Source: Spiractinospora alimapuensis (GTDB lineage Bacteria > Actinomycetota > Actinomycetes > Streptosporangiales > Streptosporangiaceae). From it: a stretch of 64,000 nt of DNA. Below the pieces are notes generated by a model that was given only the letters and a program-made list of their open reading frames with translations, did no database searches and was not told the origin of the DNA. Where the stretch lies: NCBI RefSeq assembly GCF_018437505.1, contig NZ_CP072467.1, positions 3,410,001-3,474,000 on the forward strand, written 5' to 3'. Below, one piece after another: positions 17,212 through 25,610 of this stretch (position 1 is the stretch's first letter; each line of letters opens with the position of its first letter). Made by a program: the position numbers and the translations under genes.

Positions 17212-17916
17212 GTGCCGTCCACGCAGCCCTCCGCCGCCTCCGCCGTTCGTTCCGACACCAGTTCGCCGGCTCCCGTGCCCGCGGACAAGCCGAAGCTGCG
17301 GGGCTGGTCGCATCTCGGGATGGCGCCGCTCGCGCTCGCGGCGGGGATCGTCCTCGTGTCGCTGTCGCCGACCGTGGAGGCTCGCGTCGCCAGCGCCATC
17401 TACGCGGTCACGGCGACGCTGCTGTTCACGACCTCCGCCGTCTACCACGTGGGGCGTTGGCGCCCGGTCACCTTCGCGACGTTGCGTCGAATGGACCACT
17501 GCAACATCTACCTGATCATCGCCGGCACCTACACCCCGTTCGTGGTTCTGGTCCTGGACGGACAACTGCGGACCGTGTTGCTCTGGTTGATCTGGGGGGC
17601 GGCACTGGCGGGTGTCGGGTTCAAGGCCGGGTGGGTGAACGCACCCCGGTGGCTGTCGACGTCGCTCTACCTCGCCCTGGGCTGGGTGGCGATCCTGTTC
17701 TTCCCGCAGCTCATCAACGGGACGCACACCGCGACCTGGATCCTTCTGCTGGTCGGGGGCGGACTGTACAGTCTGGGCGGCGTGATCTACGCGACCCGGT
17801 GGCCGAACATCGCGCCACGGTGGTTCGGGTTCCACGAGGTCTTCCACGCGTTGACGATCGCCGCCTACGTGTGCCAGTACATCGCGGTGTCCTTCGTGAC
17901 CTACAGCGTGAGCTGA
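17212..17916 (+). CDS. Hemolysin III / TrhA family membrane protein
   Basis: A 234-residue seven-helix membrane protein of the hemolysin III (PAQR-like, TrhA) family. A 35-residue Ser/Pro/Ala-rich cytosolic leader precedes the helices. The conserved polar residues lie in SAVYHVGRW, RRMDHCNIYLIIAGTYTPF and FHEVFHALTIAAYVCQYIAV, where the His residues correspond to the metal site of PAQR proteins. In other bacteria TrhA affects membrane energetics and lipid homeostasis. The haemolysin name is historical. It is probably monocistronic and leaderless: the -10 element ends six bases before the GTG and there is no Shine-Dalgarno sequence. Confidence 0.92.
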   Translation: MPSTQPSAASAVRSDTSSPAPVPADKPKLRGWSHLGMAPLALAAGIVLVSLSPTVEARVASAIYAVTATLLFTTSAVYHVGRWRPVTFATLRRMDHCNIYLIIAGTYTPFVVLVLDGQLRTVLLWLIWGAALAGVGFKAGWVNAPRWLSTSLYLALGWVAILFFPQLINGTHTATWILLLVGGGLYSLGGVIYATRWPNIAPRWFGFHEVFHALTIAAYVCQYIAVSFVTYSVS

Positions 17917-17967
17917 CAGGAGCCCCGCGGCGTCGTCACGCTCCGGTGTCGACCTGATCCCGCTGCG

Positions 17968-17980
17968 TAGACTCCGGACC
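17968..17980 (+). promoter_or_regulatory. Candidate leaderless -10 for the histidine kinase
   Basis: TAGACT at 17968-17973 lies seven bases before the ATG at 17981. No Shine-Dalgarno sequence precedes the gene, which fits a leaderless transcript. The -35 region is weak (GTCGAC at a short spacing). Confidence 0.4.
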
Positions 17981-19231
17981 ATGTCCTCCACCGTCGCTCC
18001 CCGCACCGGTCCACCCAACGCGGCCACGTCACGGTGGCCGGCCTGGGCTCGACGGTGGTGGGGTCGACGGCACCGGGTCGGCGACTGGCTCTGGGCCGGT
18101 GTGGTGTTCTGGTTCACCGGACTCGGCCAGTTGATCTTCGCGGTCGGTCTACTCAGAGGCGCCCTCGAGCGAGTCCTCCTCAACGCCACGGGAGTCCCCC
18201 TCGACGTGGCGATCATGGTCGCACTCTTCGTGGTAGTCCCCGCCATCGCCTCCGTCATGACACTGTTCCGCCGCAGCCGTCCCTGGTTGCTGCTGACGAC
18301 GGCCGTACTGATGCTGCTGCTGTTCGGGAACCCCTTCCCCGCGGCGATGGGGATCTACTCCTACGCGGCGTGGTTCCCGCGCCGGGACCGGTTGGTCGCG
18401 TGGACGTCGGCGATGGTGCTCGCCTGGGTGATCGCGGCCGGGGGCGTGCCGAGCTCCATTCCCGAGTTCCTCGGCGGAATCGTCGCCGTGTCCACGCTGA
18501 TCGTCCTGCCGCTCTGTTTCGGCCTGTGGATCGGCACCCGCCGGGAGCTCATCCGCAGCCTCCACGAACGGGCGGAGCGCCTGGAGCGTGAGCAGCACCT
18601 CCTCGCGTCCAGCGCGGCGGCGGAGGAGCGTACCCGTATCGCTCGGGAGATGCACGACGTGGTCGCGCACCGGGTCAGTCTCATGGTTCTGCACGCGGGC
18701 GGACTGGAGGTCTCCGCCTCCGACGAGAGGACGACGGAGACGGCCGGCACCATCCGCAGCGCCGGACGTGAGGCGCTGACGGAACTCCGCGACATCCTCG
18801 GTGTGCTGCGCGCGGAGCGGGCTCCCTCCGAGACCGCCCCGCAGCCGGGGCTTTCCGACCTGGACGGCCTCGTCGCCGGGTGGCGGTCCGCGGGGATGCG
18901 GGTCGAGCTCTCTCGGCGGGACACCAAGGAGTTCTCGTCCTCGCTCCAGCGGACCGCCTACCGGGTCGTGCAGGAGGGCCTGACGAACTGCGCCAAGCAC
19001 GCACCGTCCGCGGCCGTCGACGTGGCTCTGGAGGACGGGGCCGACTCACTCGTGGTGTCGGTCACCAACGGCACGTCGCCGGGCAGCGAGGATCTCCCGG
19101 CGCCCGCGAGCGGTTACGGCCTGGGCGGTCTCGGTGAGCGCGTGAACGTCGTCGGCGGCACCCTCACCTGGGGAGCGACTCCCGGCGGCGGGTGGGCGCT
19201 ACGCGCCGAGATCCCCATCGGTTCGCCCTGA
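17981..19231 (+). CDS. NarL-type sensor histidine kinase
   Basis: A 416-residue membrane histidine kinase of the HisKA_3 class. About six hydrophobic segments lie in residues 35-185, a short coiled stretch follows, then the H-box RTRIAREMHDVVAHRVSL with the phosphorylated His near residue 226. The HATPase domain has the N-box EGLTNCAKHAP and the glycine box GYGLGGLGERV. There is no large extracellular domain, so it probably senses the membrane or an intramembrane signal. The matching NarL response regulator starts 1.2 kb downstream, beyond a TetR gene and a VOC gene, an unusual interruption of what is normally an adjacent pair. Confidence 0.94.
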   Translation: MSSTVAPRTGPPNAATSRWPAWARRWWGRRHRVGDWLWAGVVFWFTGLGQLIFAVGLLRGALERVLLNATGVPLDVAIMVALFVVVPAIASVMTLFRRSRPWLLLTTAVLMLLLFGNPFPAAMGIYSYAAWFPRRDRLVAWTSAMVLAWVIAAGGVPSSIPEFLGGIVAVSTLIVLPLCFGLWIGTRRELIRSLHERAERLEREQHLLASSAAAEERTRIAREMHDVVAHRVSLMVLHAGGLEVSASDERTTETAGTIRSAGREALTELRDILGVLRAERAPSETAPQPGLSDLDGLVAGWRSAGMRVELSRRDTKEFSSSLQRTAYRVVQEGLTNCAKHAPSAAVDVALEDGADSLVVSVTNGTSPGSEDLPAPASGYGLGGLGERVNVVGGTLTWGATPGGGWALRAEIPIGSP

Positions 19232-19252
19232 CCGGCGAACCCGGGCGGCGTC

Positions 19253-19825
19253 TCACTCCGGGATGACGCGGTCCACGATGTCGTCGATCACCGCGTCGAA
19301 TTCGGTCCCCTCCCACGCGGCGGGGAGGGTGAGGTGTTCGGTCAGCAGGCCCGTCATCGCGAGGTACAGGGCGGTGAACGCCGCGACGCCTCCCGGGTAG
19401 TCGCCCTCGACGTGAAACTCGAGGTTCGCCCGGATGTTGGCGCCGATGGTGTCGAGGAGCACGTCCCCGAGTTCCGGGCGTCGGGTGCCTTCCAACCGGA
19501 GCTCCAGCAGGGCCAGGTACGCGCGGCGATCGGCACTGACCCGGGCGTAGAGGTCGTGCATCCCCCACCGGACGACCTCTCGGCCGGGAGGTCGGCTCGC
19601 CATCTCCGTCAGGACCTCCGGTCGGGGCGCGAGGCGTTGGTGCACGTGAGCGGCGGCCTGGGCCAGCATCGCGTCGCGGTTGGGGAAGTAGTTGGTGGCG
19701 GTGCCGACGGGAACACCAGCCCGTTCGTCCACCGCGCGGAAGGTCAGCTTGCGGGCGCCGGCGTCGGCCAACACGTCGATGACCGCGTTCACCAGTGTCG
19801 TGCGTCGCTCAGGGTTCTCTCGCAT
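19253..19825 (-). CDS. TetR family transcriptional regulator
   Basis: A 190-residue one-component repressor. The helix-turn-helix is in the first 50 residues (KLTFRAVDERAGVPVGTATNYFPNRDAML). The rest is an all-helical ligand domain. It is divergent from a VOC protein gene. The 103-bp space between them holds a perfect 10-bp inverted repeat that overlaps the VOC promoter, so it probably represses that gene and itself. The pair interrupts the histidine kinase/response regulator pair on either side. Confidence 0.93.
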   Translation of the reverse strand: MRENPERRTTLVNAVIDVLADAGARKLTFRAVDERAGVPVGTATNYFPNRDAMLAQAAAHVHQRLAPRPEVLTEMASRPPGREVVRWGMHDLYARVSADRRAYLALLELRLEGTRRPELGDVLLDTIGANIRANLEFHVEGDYPGGVAAFTALYLAMTGLLTEHLTLPAAWEGTEFDAVIDDIVDRVIPE

Positions 19826-19835
19826 ACTCCCAACT

Positions 19836-19875
19836 TAGTACTTCAGTTGACGTGGTTTAAATGAAGTACTATGTT
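19836..19875 (+). promoter_or_regulatory. VOC promoter with TetR operator
   Basis: TAGTACTTCA (19836-19845) and its exact reverse complement TGAAGTACTA (19862-19871) are 16 bp apart. Between and over them lies a good sigma-70-like promoter for the VOC gene: TTGACG at 19847-19852, 17-bp spacer, TATGTT at 19870-19875. The right half-site covers the -10, so binding would block transcription. Confidence 0.65.
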
Positions 19876-19927
19876 CATAGTGGTTCAAGAGACGATCCGT
19901 TCCCCAGCCCGAACTTGGAGGACCCGC

Positions 19928-20344
19928 ATGCGAATCAACGCCATTGGAGCTTTCGCCATCGCCACCAACCCCACCGCGAGCGCGGCCTGGTTGGTCAATC
20001 ACTTCGGCTTCCGGGTCGGTGTGGACATCGGCTGGTACGTCAACACGCAACATCCCGATCATCCGAACCTTCACTTCGACTTCTGTCTCCAGGGCCACGA
20101 GTCGGTTCCCGCGGTCGAGCGAGACCACCTCGGTGGAGGTCTCGGGCTCCTCGTGGACGACGTCGACGCGGAGGCGCGCCGACTCGAGGCCGCGGGTGTG
20201 GAGTTCCTCCTTGCCCCGGTGACCGAACCCTGGGGACAGCGCCGTTTCCAGGTACTCGGTCCGGACAACCTGTGCGTCGAGGTGATCCAGATGGTGACCC
20301 CCGACCCCACGTGGCTGGCGGAACACGGTCTCGCTCCAGAGTGA
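19928..20344 (+). CDS. VOC (glyoxalase/bleomycin-resistance fold) protein
   Basis: A 138-residue protein of the vicinal-oxygen-chelate superfamily, with the two beta-alpha-beta-beta-beta modules visible: INAIGAFAIATNPTASAAWLVNHFGF at the start and GGLGLLVDDVDAEARRLEAAGVEFLL in the second half. Members are dioxygenases, glyoxalases, isomerases or drug-binding proteins, so no reaction can be assigned. ATG 19928 has GGAGGA at a good distance. An earlier in-frame start lies inside the promoter and is rejected. It is controlled, by position, by the divergent TetR repressor. Confidence 0.9.
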   Translation: MRINAIGAFAIATNPTASAAWLVNHFGFRVGVDIGWYVNTQHPDHPNLHFDFCLQGHESVPAVERDHLGGGLGLLVDDVDAEARRLEAAGVEFLLAPVTEPWGQRRFQVLGPDNLCVEVIQMVTPDPTWLAEHGLAPE

Positions 20345-20369
20345 CGCGCGCCCGGCGTGTCACTGTTCG

Positions 20370-20404
20370 CCGCCCGCCGCCCACGCCCCGTGCGCGGCGG
20401 GCGG
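20370..20404. terminator. Terminator hairpin after the VOC gene
   Basis: CCGCCCGCCGC (20370-20380) and GCGGCGGGCGG (20394-20404) form a perfect 11-bp stem with a 13-nt loop, 26 bp after the VOC stop and before the response regulator gene. Confidence 0.65.
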
Positions 20405-20450
20405 TTAGGGTGTGCCGTCGGGACGACGCGACGCGAGCTGAGGGGGACCC

Positions 20451-21128
20451 GTGGCACTGGGGGCCGACCAACCGGAACCGGCGACCGTCCGGGTCCTGAT
20501 CGTCGACGACGAGCAGCTCGTCCGTGCGGGGCTACGGATGATCCTGGACGCCGCCCCGGACATCACGATCGTGGGAGAGGCCGCCGACGGTGCCGAGGCG
20601 GTAGAACTCACCTCGTCCGTCGGTCCGGACATCGTGCTTCTGGACATCAGGATGCCCGGGACCGACGGGCTCACGGCGGCCGAGCGACTCGCCACGCTCC
20701 CCGCACCGCCCCGTGTCGTCCTGCTGACGACGTTCGACCTGGACGAGTACGTTCACCGCGGGCTTCGCGCCGGAGCGGTGGGGTTCCTGTTGAAGGACAC
20801 CCCGCCGCGGGACCTGGTCGACGCGGTACGAACCATCCACGCGGGCAACGCCATGCTCGCCCCGAGCGTGACGCGCCGGATGCTGCACCACTTCTCGTCA
20901 CACGCCGACGGTTCCGCCCCGGCGGAGCGTCGTCTCGCCACCCTGAGCGACCGCGAACGCGACGTCCTCCTCGCGGTGGCCCGCGGCAGGTCCAACGCCG
21001 AGGCCGCTCGTGAACTCGGCATGCGCGAACCGACCGTCAAGGCCCACGTGAGCCGCATCCTCGCCAAGCTCGAACTCACCAACCGGGTCCAGGCGGCGAT
21101 CCTCGCCCACGACGCCGGCTGGGTGTGA
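20451..21128 (+). CDS. NarL/LuxR-type response regulator
   Basis: A 225-residue DNA-binding response regulator. The receiver domain has the acidic pair in LIVDDEQLV, the phospho-acceptor Asp in IVLLDIRMPG and the Lys in LLKDTPP. The C-terminal LuxR helix-turn-helix is LSDRERDVLLAVARGRSNAEAA followed by REPTVKAHVSRIL. GTG 20451 is preceded by a GAGGGGG-type ribosome binding site (CTGAGGGGGACCC). It is the likely partner of the HisKA_3 kinase at 17981-19231. Confidence 0.94.
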   Translation: MALGADQPEPATVRVLIVDDEQLVRAGLRMILDAAPDITIVGEAADGAEAVELTSSVGPDIVLLDIRMPGTDGLTAAERLATLPAPPRVVLLTTFDLDEYVHRGLRAGAVGFLLKDTPPRDLVDAVRTIHAGNAMLAPSVTRRMLHHFSSHADGSAPAERRLATLSDRERDVLLAVARGRSNAEAARELGMREPTVKAHVSRILAKLELTNRVQAAILAHDAGWV

Positions 21129-21334
21129 CCGAACGTAGGGGCCCCTGGAACGTGGCGGCCGAACACCGACGCACGCCGCGGCGCGACGGCGATAACGCAC
21201 CAATCGCCACGGGCGAATTGAACAATCTCGATGATCCTTCTGACGATGATCATTCCGTAGCGTGCTCGAAACGCGCGTCCCACAGGGTGTGCACGAATCA
21301 CCCCCAATTCGCAGCGCGTCGCGGAAGGAACATC

Positions 21335-22660
21335 GTGTCGAACAACGAGCACGACCCCCAGGCCTCCGAAACATCCATCACCTACGGCGTCAACGACATG
21401 CCTCCCCTGCGGAAGGCGATCCCGCTCGGTATCCAGCACGTGCTCACGATGTTCGCGAGCAACGTCACCGTCCCCATCCTGATCGCCGGCGCCGTGGGCG
21501 CGACGGTGGGAGAGACGGCTCTCCTGGTGCAGGCCGCCCTCCTGTGCGCGGGTCTCACCACATTGCTGCAGACCGTCGGAATCGGCCGCGTCGGCTCGCG
21601 ACTGCCCATCGTCCAGGGCACGAGCTTCGGTTTCCTGGTCGTCGCCGTCTCGGTCGGCCCCACCTACGGGCTGCCCGCGATTCTGGGCGGCGCCATCGTG
21701 GCCGGCGTGGTCCAGTGCCTGATGGGCCTGGTCATGCCGTGGCTGAAGCGCCTCTTCCCGCCCCTGGTGAGCGGAATCGTGGTGCTCACCATCGGCGTGG
21801 GCCTCTTCCCGTCCGGACTCAACCTCATGGCGGGGGGAGCGGGCGCGGAGGACTACGGTTCCTACACCAACCTCGGCTTCGCGTTATTCGTCTTCGTCCT
21901 CGTGATCGGGATCAGCCAGTTCGGACGCGGGTTCTTCGCCACCTCGGCGGTGCTCATCGGGCTGACGGTCGGCTACCTCGCCGCGATCCCGTTCGGACTG
22001 GTCGACTTCAGCGGTGTCGCCGAGGCGGCCTGGTTCGACATCCCCCGCCCGATGCAGTTCGGCCTGTCCTTCCCGATGGCCGCGGTCGTCGCCATGGCGG
22101 TGATGGGAATCGCGACCACGGTCGAGACCATCGGTGACCTCTCCGCGGTCACCAAGGGCGGCGCCGGCCGGGAGGTCACCAACCGGGAAATGACCGGCGG
22201 TGTACTCGCGGACGGGGTCGGAACCATCATCTCTCCCTTCCTCAACGCGTTCCCGAACACCACCTACGCGCAGAACGTCGGGCTCGTGACCCTCACCGGT
22301 GTCATGAGCCGCCACGTCGTCTCCATCGGCGCGGGGTTCCTCCTGATCTGCGCCCTGTCGCCGAAGCTCGCCGCGGTCATCACGGCGATGCCCTCCTCGG
22401 TCCTGGGTGGTGCCGGCATCGTCATGTTCGGGCTCGTCGCCGCCTCGGGAATCCGGCTGATCACCGACCGGCCGATGTCCCGACGCAATCTCACGATCAT
22501 CTCGGCGTCCGTGGGTCCGGGCCTCGGTCTGGCGATGGTCCCCGACGCGATCGCGGTGCTGCCCGAGACGCTCTACATCCTGCTGGAGACGGGCATCGTT
22601 CCCGCCGCGACCATCGCGGTGATCCTGAACCTGGTCATCCCGGACCAGGCCGACCGGTGA
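21335..22660 (+). CDS. NCS2 family nucleobase permease (uracil/xanthine type)
   Basis: A 441-residue membrane transporter with about 14 hydrophobic segments. Family marks: VNDMPPLRKAIPLGIQHVLTMFASNVTVPILI at the start, ATTVETIGDLSAVTKGG in the middle and FPNTTYAQNVGLVTLTGVMSRHV, which carries the QNxG substrate motif. It is a nucleobase:cation symporter of the UraA/PbuX group; uracil, xanthine or uric acid are the candidates. GTG 21335 follows GGAAGGAA. Longer in-frame starts upstream lie in non-conserved sequence. No purine or pyrimidine catabolic gene is adjacent. A double hairpin follows the stop. Confidence 0.92.
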   Translation: MSNNEHDPQASETSITYGVNDMPPLRKAIPLGIQHVLTMFASNVTVPILIAGAVGATVGETALLVQAALLCAGLTTLLQTVGIGRVGSRLPIVQGTSFGFLVVAVSVGPTYGLPAILGGAIVAGVVQCLMGLVMPWLKRLFPPLVSGIVVLTIGVGLFPSGLNLMAGGAGAEDYGSYTNLGFALFVFVLVIGISQFGRGFFATSAVLIGLTVGYLAAIPFGLVDFSGVAEAAWFDIPRPMQFGLSFPMAAVVAMAVMGIATTVETIGDLSAVTKGGAGREVTNREMTGGVLADGVGTIISPFLNAFPNTTYAQNVGLVTLTGVMSRHVVSIGAGFLLICALSPKLAAVITAMPSSVLGGAGIVMFGLVAASGIRLITDRPMSRRNLTIISASVGPGLGLAMVPDAIAVLPETLYILLETGIVPAATIAVILNLVIPDQADR

Positions 22661-22729
22661 GGGTTGGCCCGCCGGCGTCGGCGGGCCAACCCAGGGACCG
22701 GTCCGCGGGTGGGTGTGCCACCCACCCGC
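22661..22729. terminator. Tandem terminator hairpins after the permease
   Basis: The first hairpin (22661-22692) has a perfect 14-bp stem (GGGTTGGCCCGCCG / CGGCGGGCCAACCC) with a 4-nt loop, directly after the stop codon. The second (22705-22729) has an 11-bp stem (GCGGGTGGGTG / CACCCACCCGC) with a 3-nt loop. They also serve the convergent methyltransferase gene. Confidence 0.8.
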
Positions 22730-22786
22730 CGTTCGACTTCCACGCGGCCCGGACCTTCGCAGGAAGGGCGCGCCCCGGTGCCGGAC

Positions 22787-23356
22787 TCAGTGGGTCCGAC
22801 GCGCGAGCAGCCGGGTGGTACGGGCGTGGCCGGCGGTGAGCTGGCGCTCGGTCAGGATCGCGAAGCCACGGGGCAGGCGGGCGCCCAGCGCCCCGTGGCG
22901 CACCCGGAAGCGCGTGGTCTCGCCGTCCACCGCCGCGAGGGCCTCCCACCCGAACAGCCCGCCGGGACTCACCGCGGCGGCGCCGACGTCGAAGGCCCCC
23001 TCGTCCCAGTAGCGTGTCGCCAGGACGATCGCGTAGGACTCCTCGGGGCGGAACCGGGTGGCGTCGGCGAGGACACAGTGGACGCGGTCGCCGAGGTCCC
23101 GGCGCTCCGCCTCCTCCGTCAACTGGTCCAGTGCCACGTCGGACACGTCCACGACGGTGACGGTGCGTCCCATCGCCGCGAGCTCCAGCGCGCTGCCGGA
23201 ACGTCCCGCGGCGAGTTCGAGGACGGGGCCGGGAGGAGGATTGGCCTCCATCGCGTCGGCGGCGAGGGGGTGAGGTGGGAAGCCGGGGGGATCATCAGCG
23301 AAACGAGCGTTCCACCGGCGTCGGTCTGGGTGATCGCGCAAGTCTTCTGGAACCAC
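22787..23356 (-). CDS. Class I SAM-dependent methyltransferase
   Basis: A 189-residue small methyltransferase resembling the TehB/thiopurine-type group. The SAM-binding motif is VLELAAGRSGSALELAAMG, followed by the acidic loop TVVDVSDVALDQL and LADATRF. The C-terminal part is short. The substrate is unknown. It starts at GTG 23356, 18 bp after the stop of the PrsW gene on the same strand, so the two are probably co-transcribed. Confidence 0.87.
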   Translation of the reverse strand: MVPEDLRDHPDRRRWNARFADDPPGFPPHPLAADAMEANPPPGPVLELAAGRSGSALELAAMGRTVTVVDVSDVALDQLTEEAERRDLGDRVHCVLADATRFRPEESYAIVLATRYWDEGAFDVGAAAVSPGGLFGWEALAAVDGETTRFRVRHGALGARLPRGFAILTERQLTAGHARTTRLLARRTH

Positions 23357-23374
23357 CCCACCAGTGTGACGCAG

Positions 23375-24355
23375 TCACTCGGGGACGCGTTGGGCGCGGT
23401 TCGCCCAATAGCGCAACCACAGCAGGTTCACGAGGATGACGACGAGCAGTCCCAGCGCGTAGAGGATCCCCACCATCGCCTGCTGTTCCGAGGTGAAGTG
23501 GGCGTTGCCGTCCCGGGCGACCAGGCGCAGTTGTGCCTGTGTCCCGGTCAGGAGCAGCACGATGCCCGTGACGAACGGATGCATCGCGTCCCACACCGCG
23601 TGCAGCACCGACACCCCCAGGTAGACGAGGAGGAACCATCCGGTGACGCGGTACCGGCGCCCGTGCGCGGCCTGGAACAGCGCCGCGACCGCGATCGCCG
23701 TCCACAGCCCGTGCATGAACGGGCTGAGCATGCCGCGGAGTACCTCCACCTGGACCACGGCCATGATGTCGAGCCCACGTTCGGTGATCACCGCGCTCAG
23801 CGCGTATCCGGCCGACTCGAAGGCCGCGAACCCGAACCCGACCGCGGCGCCCAGGAGCAGCCCGTCCCGGACGGTGTAACGCGTCAGGTGCCGGGCGACG
23901 ATCGCCGCGGCGAGGATCTTGACGGCCTCCTCGATGAGCCCGACGCCCAGGAAGAGGAAGAGGTTCGGGCGCAGGAGGTAGGACTCCAGTACGGAGGCCC
24001 CGAGGACCCCGATCAGTCCACCGATGATGAACGCGCGGACCATGAGGACGATGCTGACCTCGTCGCTCCGCGCACGTTCGTAGGCCCAGACCACGAACGT
24101 GACCGGAACCAGGAAGCTCCCCAGCAGCACGATCGTGGGGACGAGGTTGGTGTTCCGGGTCAACAGCGTGATGACGACGGTGGCCAGCCAGAGCAAGAGA
24201 CCGATCCAGAACACCCGGGACCACGCGCTTCTGGCCCGCCGGCGCCGATGCGGTACCGATCCGCCCAGCGGCGCGTTCATGTCCGTCACGGCCCAACCAC
24301 CACTCCGTTGCGGGGATCCACGACCGGACGGCGCCGCCTCCAGCGACGACACCAC
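23375..24355 (-). CDS. prsW: PrsW family intramembrane metalloprotease
   Basis: A protein of about 326 residues with eight or nine transmembrane helices. The PrsW (abortive-infection/CPBP-like) active-site motifs are present: GVGLIEEAVKILAAA with the paired Glu, and His residues in FMHGLWTAIA and VLHAVWDAMH. In Bacillus PrsW cleaves an anti-sigma factor; no anti-sigma factor is adjacent here, so the substrate is unknown. Start choice is uncertain. GTG 24355 or the next codon (24352, with GAAGG six bases upstream) gives a 50-residue basic cytosolic leader, while ATG 24280 gives a shorter one but has no ribosome binding site. Confidence 0.88.
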   Translation of the reverse strand: MVSSLEAAPSGRGSPQRSGGWAVTDMNAPLGGSVPHRRRRARSAWSRVFWIGLLLWLATVVITLLTRNTNLVPTIVLLGSFLVPVTFVVWAYERARSDEVSIVLMVRAFIIGGLIGVLGASVLESYLLRPNLFLFLGVGLIEEAVKILAAAIVARHLTRYTVRDGLLLGAAVGFGFAAFESAGYALSAVITERGLDIMAVVQVEVLRGMLSPFMHGLWTAIAVAALFQAAHGRRYRVTGWFLLVYLGVSVLHAVWDAMHPFVTGIVLLLTGTQAQLRLVARDGNAHFTSEQQAMVGILYALGLLVVILVNLLWLRYWANRAQRVPE

Positions 24356-24473
24356 GACCTTCGCCGCGGAACGACATCAAATGATTACTTTCCGCAATGA
24401 ACGTGTGTGAACCCTGACGAGGCGACCGCGAGGTCGGCACGCCCCCGGTGGCCAAGTGTCCGCAGGAGCGGGG

Positions 24474-25337
24474 TCAGCGTGGCCGGTAGGCGGTCACCAG
24501 CACGGACACCGTCACGGAGATCGGTTCCTCCGCCCGCCCCAACGCGGCGAGTCGCTCCCCGTCCAGATGGTGCGCGGAGGGTCCCATCGACACGGCGGAC
24601 ACGGCGAGCTCCGGCGCCAGGTCGACGCTGTACTCGACCCGGCGCTCGACCACGGAGGTGAACCGGGAGCCGAGTCCACGGTCGAGGCGTTCCTCCTTGT
24701 CCGCGTCCACGCTGACGAGGCCGAGACCCTCCCGCAGCTCGCCCAGGTGACGGCCGGTCGGACGCGCGACGACCAGAAGCCCCTTCGCGGTGAGGACCCT
24801 GTGGAACTCCGCGGGGTTGCGCGGCGAGAAGACGTCCAGGAGCACGTCGACCGACGCGTCCCGGAGCGGGAGCGTCTGCCACACGTCACTCGCGACGGCG
24901 GCCGCCCGTGGGTGAACCCGCGCGGCACGGCGCAACGCGAACTTCGACACGTCCAGGCCGAGCCCGACCGCGTCGGCGTGCCGATCGAGGAACGACGCGA
25001 GGTAGTAGCCCGTCCCCACACCCGAGTCCACCACCACCTCCGGGTGCGCCTCGCATTCTCCCGCGACCTCGGCCACCGCCGTGGCCACGGGTGCGAAGTG
25101 CCCCGACCCCAGCAGTTCCTCCCGAGCGCGCACCATCGCGGCGGTGTCCCCGGTCCCCGCGGTCGGACGCCCGGTCAACAGACTGACGTAGCCCTGCCGG
25201 GCCAGGTCGAAGGAGTGCCCCCTAACGCAGCGAAGCGCGCGTCCGTCCAGTGCCAACTCCGCGCCGCACACCGGACACACCACGACACCCAGCACCCGCC
25301 GCAACACCGGCGACTCCCCACCCTGCCCACCAGTCAT
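24474..25337 (-). CDS. rlmA: RlmA-type 23S rRNA (guanine-N1) methyltransferase
   Basis: A 287-residue enzyme. The N-terminal zinc finger has CPVCGAEL and, about 15 residues later, CVRGHSFD, the C-x2-C...C-x3-H set of RlmA/TlrB proteins, followed by the family phrase GYVSLL. The methyltransferase domain has VVVDSGVGTGYYLASFLD as the SAM loop and DVLLDVFSPRNPAEFHRVL as motif IV. RlmA enzymes methylate G745 or G748 of 23S rRNA, and the TlrB form gives tylosin-type macrolide resistance. Sequence alone does not tell which applies. ATG 25337 is chosen as the start nearest the zinc finger. Longer starts up to 25445 would overlap the upstream antitoxin promoter region. Confidence 0.87.
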   Translation of the reverse strand: MTGGQGGESPVLRRVLGVVVCPVCGAELALDGRALRCVRGHSFDLARQGYVSLLTGRPTAGTGDTAAMVRAREELLGSGHFAPVATAVAEVAGECEAHPEVVVDSGVGTGYYLASFLDRHADAVGLGLDVSKFALRRAARVHPRAAAVASDVWQTLPLRDASVDVLLDVFSPRNPAEFHRVLTAKGLLVVARPTGRHLGELREGLGLVSVDADKEERLDRGLGSRFTSVVERRVEYSVDLAPELAVSAVSMGPSAHHLDGERLAALGRAEEPISVTVSVLVTAYRPR

Positions 25338-25409
25338 GACTCCATTGTCGAGTCCCCGCTCCACCAGCTGGACCATGACAGTGATGCCAATTTCTGACAC
25401 CATCCGACT

Positions 25410-25610
25410 GTGAACACGCGGCGACGCCCTCCCCAGGAAGTCCACACGCGCGTGAAACGCGCCGCGGAGGAGGATGGAAACAGCGTCACTTCCGAGGCCG
25501 CGACCGCGATCGAGGATTGCCTGGAACGACGCCAGACGGAACGAGTACGGGAAATCGCACGAGAGATCGCTCGGCGTGACGCCGAACTCCTCGACCTGCT
25601 GGCGCAGTGA
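25410..25610 (+). CDS. Small antitoxin-like protein (Phd/RHH type)
   Basis: A 66-residue basic/acidic protein from GTG 25410. The N-terminus RPPQEVHTRVKRAAEEDGNSVTSEAATAIEDCLERR looks like a short ribbon-helix-helix DNA-binding region, followed by a charged amphipathic helix (REIAREIARRDAELLDLLAQ) suited to wrap a toxin. Its stop overlaps the start of a truncated Doc-like toxin as GTGA, the normal spacing of an antitoxin-toxin pair. Since the toxin is destroyed, this is an orphan antitoxin and may be non-essential or act as a DNA-binding protein alone. Confidence 0.65.
   Translation: MNTRRRPPQEVHTRVKRAAEEDGNSVTSEAATAIEDCLERRQTERVREIAREIARRDAELLDLLAQ

Noticed and set aside
21129-21334. Possible riboswitch in front of the NCS2 permease
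   Set aside because: The 200-bp leader shows no paired arms that match a purine-type or other riboswitch that I know.
22664-24400. A 578-codon plus-strand frame over the methyltransferase and PrsW genes
   Set aside because: It crosses two terminator hairpins and two real genes on the other strand, and shows no family features.
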